A stretch of 8,604 nt of DNA from Reyranella sp. GTDB taxonomy: Bacteria > Pseudomonadota > Alphaproteobacteria > Reyranellales > Reyranellaceae. Shown one piece after another: positions 7,245 to 8,604 of the stretch. The notes beneath the pieces were generated by a model. That model searched no databases and had not been told where the DNA came from. It worked only from the letters and a program-made list of their open reading frames with translations. The translations under genes were made by a program, and so were the position numbers. The DNA lies in NCBI GenBank assembly GCA_004296815.1, contig SCVT01000486.1:1-8604 (forward strand), written 5' to 3'. Numbering within the stretch: position 1 is the first letter of the stretch; every line of letters starts with the position of its first letter.

Positions 7245-7676
7245 ATGCACCGGCTTTCCGTTCTGCTGGCTGCGATATTCGCCGGTTCGCCCGTTGCTGC
7301 CCAGACGCCATCACAGGTGGCAACGAACTGGGGTCTGCTTGGGACTTGGGCGCTGGATTGCGCCAAGGCGCCGGCTTCCGAGGCCTCCCAAGTCACCTAC
7401 GTCGTGCGGAACGGACAGCTGTTCCTTGATCGCACCTTCGGCGCTGCGGGCAGTGACTCGAATCTCATTACCCACGGCACGGTCAGGGTGGACGGCATGA
7501 TCGACATCACGATCGTGTTCGCCAACCACAACCAGACGCGGCAGAACGTGCTTGTGAGGGGGCCTGATGGCCGCATTCGCGAGTGGGAGAACCGCAACAT
7601 CGACACCGGCGTCTACAACGTCCGCAACAGCCGCATGGACGGCGTGGAACTCCGGTGGTGGAGCCGTTGTCGTTGA
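7245..7676 (+). CDS. Hypothetical exported (periplasmic) protein
   Basis: No named family is recognised. The 143-residue product starts with a clear Sec signal peptide (MHRLSVLLAAIFAGSPVAAQ), with likely cleavage after Ala19. The mature part of about 124 residues begins with a GTWALDC segment (33-39) and alternates short beta-type stretches: VTYVVRNGQLFLDRTF, GTVRVDGMIDITIVFAN, NVLVRGPDGRIREWEN and GVELRWWSRCR. This suggests a small beta-barrel or sandwich. Its only two cysteines, Cys39 and Cys142, lie near opposite ends and could form a disulfide in the periplasm. The ATG directly follows the TAG of the preceding gene with no clear Shine-Dalgarno sequence, so translation probably relies on reinitiation after that gene. 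It converges on the MFS gene with a 35-nt gap, which holds no good terminator. The gene is likely real; the function is unknown. Confidence 0.75.
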   Translation: MHRLSVLLAAIFAGSPVAAQTPSQVATNWGLLGTWALDCAKAPASEASQVTYVVRNGQLFLDRTFGAAGSDSNLITHGTVRVDGMIDITIVFANHNQTRQNVLVRGPDGRIREWENRNIDTGVYNVRNSRMDGVELRWWSRCR

Positions 7677-7711
7677 GTTGAGCCCGAGCCGTTCGTGGCT
7701 GGCCTGCAAGG

Positions 7712-8604
7712 TCACGCCGGCGGGTGTCGCGTAACCAGCCAGGCGACGACAGCGGCTGCCACGAGCAGCGCGCCCGCCAGCAGGAAGGCGGCGCCGGGCA
7801 GGAACGCCAGCGTCCAGGCGAACAGGCCGGCGAAGAGGCCGGGCGCCAGGAGCCCGGCAATGCTGCGCGACGACGACAGCGCGCCCTGCAGCTGACCCTG
7901 CTCCGAGTCGCCGACACGGCGGGTCATCATGTCCTGGATGGCCGGGCCTGCGACGCTCCACAGCGCCAGGACAGGCAAGCTGCCCCAGAACCAGGGGCCG
8001 GTGGGGGCAAGACCGCAGATCGCCATTCCGATCCCTCCGGTCAGCAGACCGACGAGCAAGGCCCAGCGGGCGCCGATGCGGGCCACGATCGGGCCGATGA
8101 GCAGGCCCTGGACCACCGCGCTGCAGACGCCGAAGAAGGCGAGAGCCAAGCCGACCGTGAGCTCATCCCAGCCGTAGCGATAGCCAGCGTAGAGCACGAA
8201 CACCGCCGGCAGGACCTGATGGGCGACGTTGGCCAGGAAGTCGACGGCGGCGAGCCCGAGAAGCTGGCGGTGCGAGGCGAGCAGGCGCAGCGAGCCGACC
8301 GGATTGGCGCGCTTCCAGGCGAACGCCATGCGCTTCTCGGGCGGCAGGGACTCCGGGAGGATGAACCAGCCGAACGCCGCGCTGACCAGGGAGGCCGCTG
8401 CGGCGAGCCAGAACGGCAGGCGCGGATCGACGCTGCCCAGCAGGCCGCCGATCGCGGGCCCGAACACGAAGCCCGCCCCGAAGGCGATGCCGACGATGCC
8501 GAACGCCTTGGCGCGCGCCTCGGGCTTCGTCACGTCGGCGATGTAGGCGTAGGCCGTGCTGATGGTGGCGGCTGTGATGCCCGAGATGACGCGGCCGATG
8601 AACA
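7712..8604 (-). CDS. MFS drug:proton antiporter, tetracycline-resistance (TetA-like) type, N-terminus outside window
   Basis: Inner-membrane efflux transporter of the major facilitator superfamily that would export small molecules in exchange for protons. About 297 residues are visible; the frame is open to the right edge, so roughly the first 100 residues (TM1-3) of a normal 400-residue protein are missing. The visible part starts in TM4 with GRVISGITAATISTAYAYIAD, then TKPEARAKAFG and the antiporter motif C in TM5, GAGFVFGPAIGG. It resembles the TetA group in the loop LPESLPPEKR before the central linker, and in MMTRRVGDSEQGQLQGALSS late in the protein. Eight or so further hydrophobic segments follow, ending in a short tail RHPPA. 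Position 8533 is an internal GTG, not the start. Drug specificity cannot be inferred: many chromosomal TetA-like proteins do not confer tetracycline resistance. Its neighbours are unrelated. Confidence 0.88.
   Translation of the reverse strand, partial: FIGRVISGITAATISTAYAYIADVTKPEARAKAFGIVGIAFGAGFVFGPAIGGLLGSVDPRLPFWLAAAASLVSAAFGWFILPESLPPEKRMAFAWKRANPVGSLRLLASHRQLLGLAAVDFLANVAHQVLPAVFVLYAGYRYGWDELTVGLALAFFGVCSAVVQGLLIGPIVARIGARWALLVGLLTGGIGMAICGLAPTGPWFWGSLPVLALWSVAGPAIQDMMTRRVGDSEQGQLQGALSSSRSIAGLLAPGLFAGLFAWTLAFLPGAAFLLAGALLVAAAVVAWLVTRHPPA

Overview
The window looks like a stretch of an alphaproteobacterial chromosome, GC-rich with strong G/C bias at third codon positions. The gene order is the familiar alphaproteobacterial one: bamE, divergent from a CBP3-type bc1 chaperone gene, then a YceD/DUF177 gene, rpmF, plsX, fabH, ihfA and a MerR-like regulator gene. 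The four-cysteine ribosomal protein L32 and the K+-independent type of proton-pumping pyrophosphatase favour the Rhodospirillales or a related group (for example Reyranella-like). That placement is inference from remembered family patterns, not from a search.

Layout. Positions 2-1579 hold the 3' three quarters of hppA, a membrane pyrophosphatase. It is followed by a strong hairpin terminator that also serves bamE, which converges on it. bamE (1659-2153, minus) and the bc1 chaperone gene (2254-2748, plus) diverge from a 100-bp region holding a possible promoter and a small palindrome. The chaperone gene is followed 4 nt later by yceD. A 122-bp gap with two GC-rich hairpins precedes rpmF, and plsX and fabH follow, with a 4-bp stop/start overlap between them. 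A 135-bp gap with a good sigma70-type promoter precedes ihfA and the MerR-like gene. A relatively AT-rich 188-bp intergenic region then leads to two genes I cannot name: a 101-residue protein with a winged-helix-like C-terminus and, directly abutting, a 143-residue exported protein. The right edge holds the C-terminal part of a drug-efflux MFS transporter on the minus strand, converging on that pair.

How the genes work together. The core is envelope and growth housekeeping. BamE belongs to the outer-membrane protein assembly machine. PlsX and FabH link the start of fatty-acid synthesis to phospholipid synthesis. L32 and YceD are the usual ribosome-linked partners of plsX. The CBP3 protein supports assembly of the respiratory bc1 complex, and the pyrophosphatase uses pyrophosphate to energise the membrane. 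IhfA is a nucoid architecture protein.

I found no CRISPR array, insertion sequence, phage gene, tRNA or rRNA. No clearly new multi-gene system is evident. The best candidates for something undescribed are the paired hairpins ahead of rpmF and the unnamed two-gene unit at 6939-7676 with its structured upstream region.
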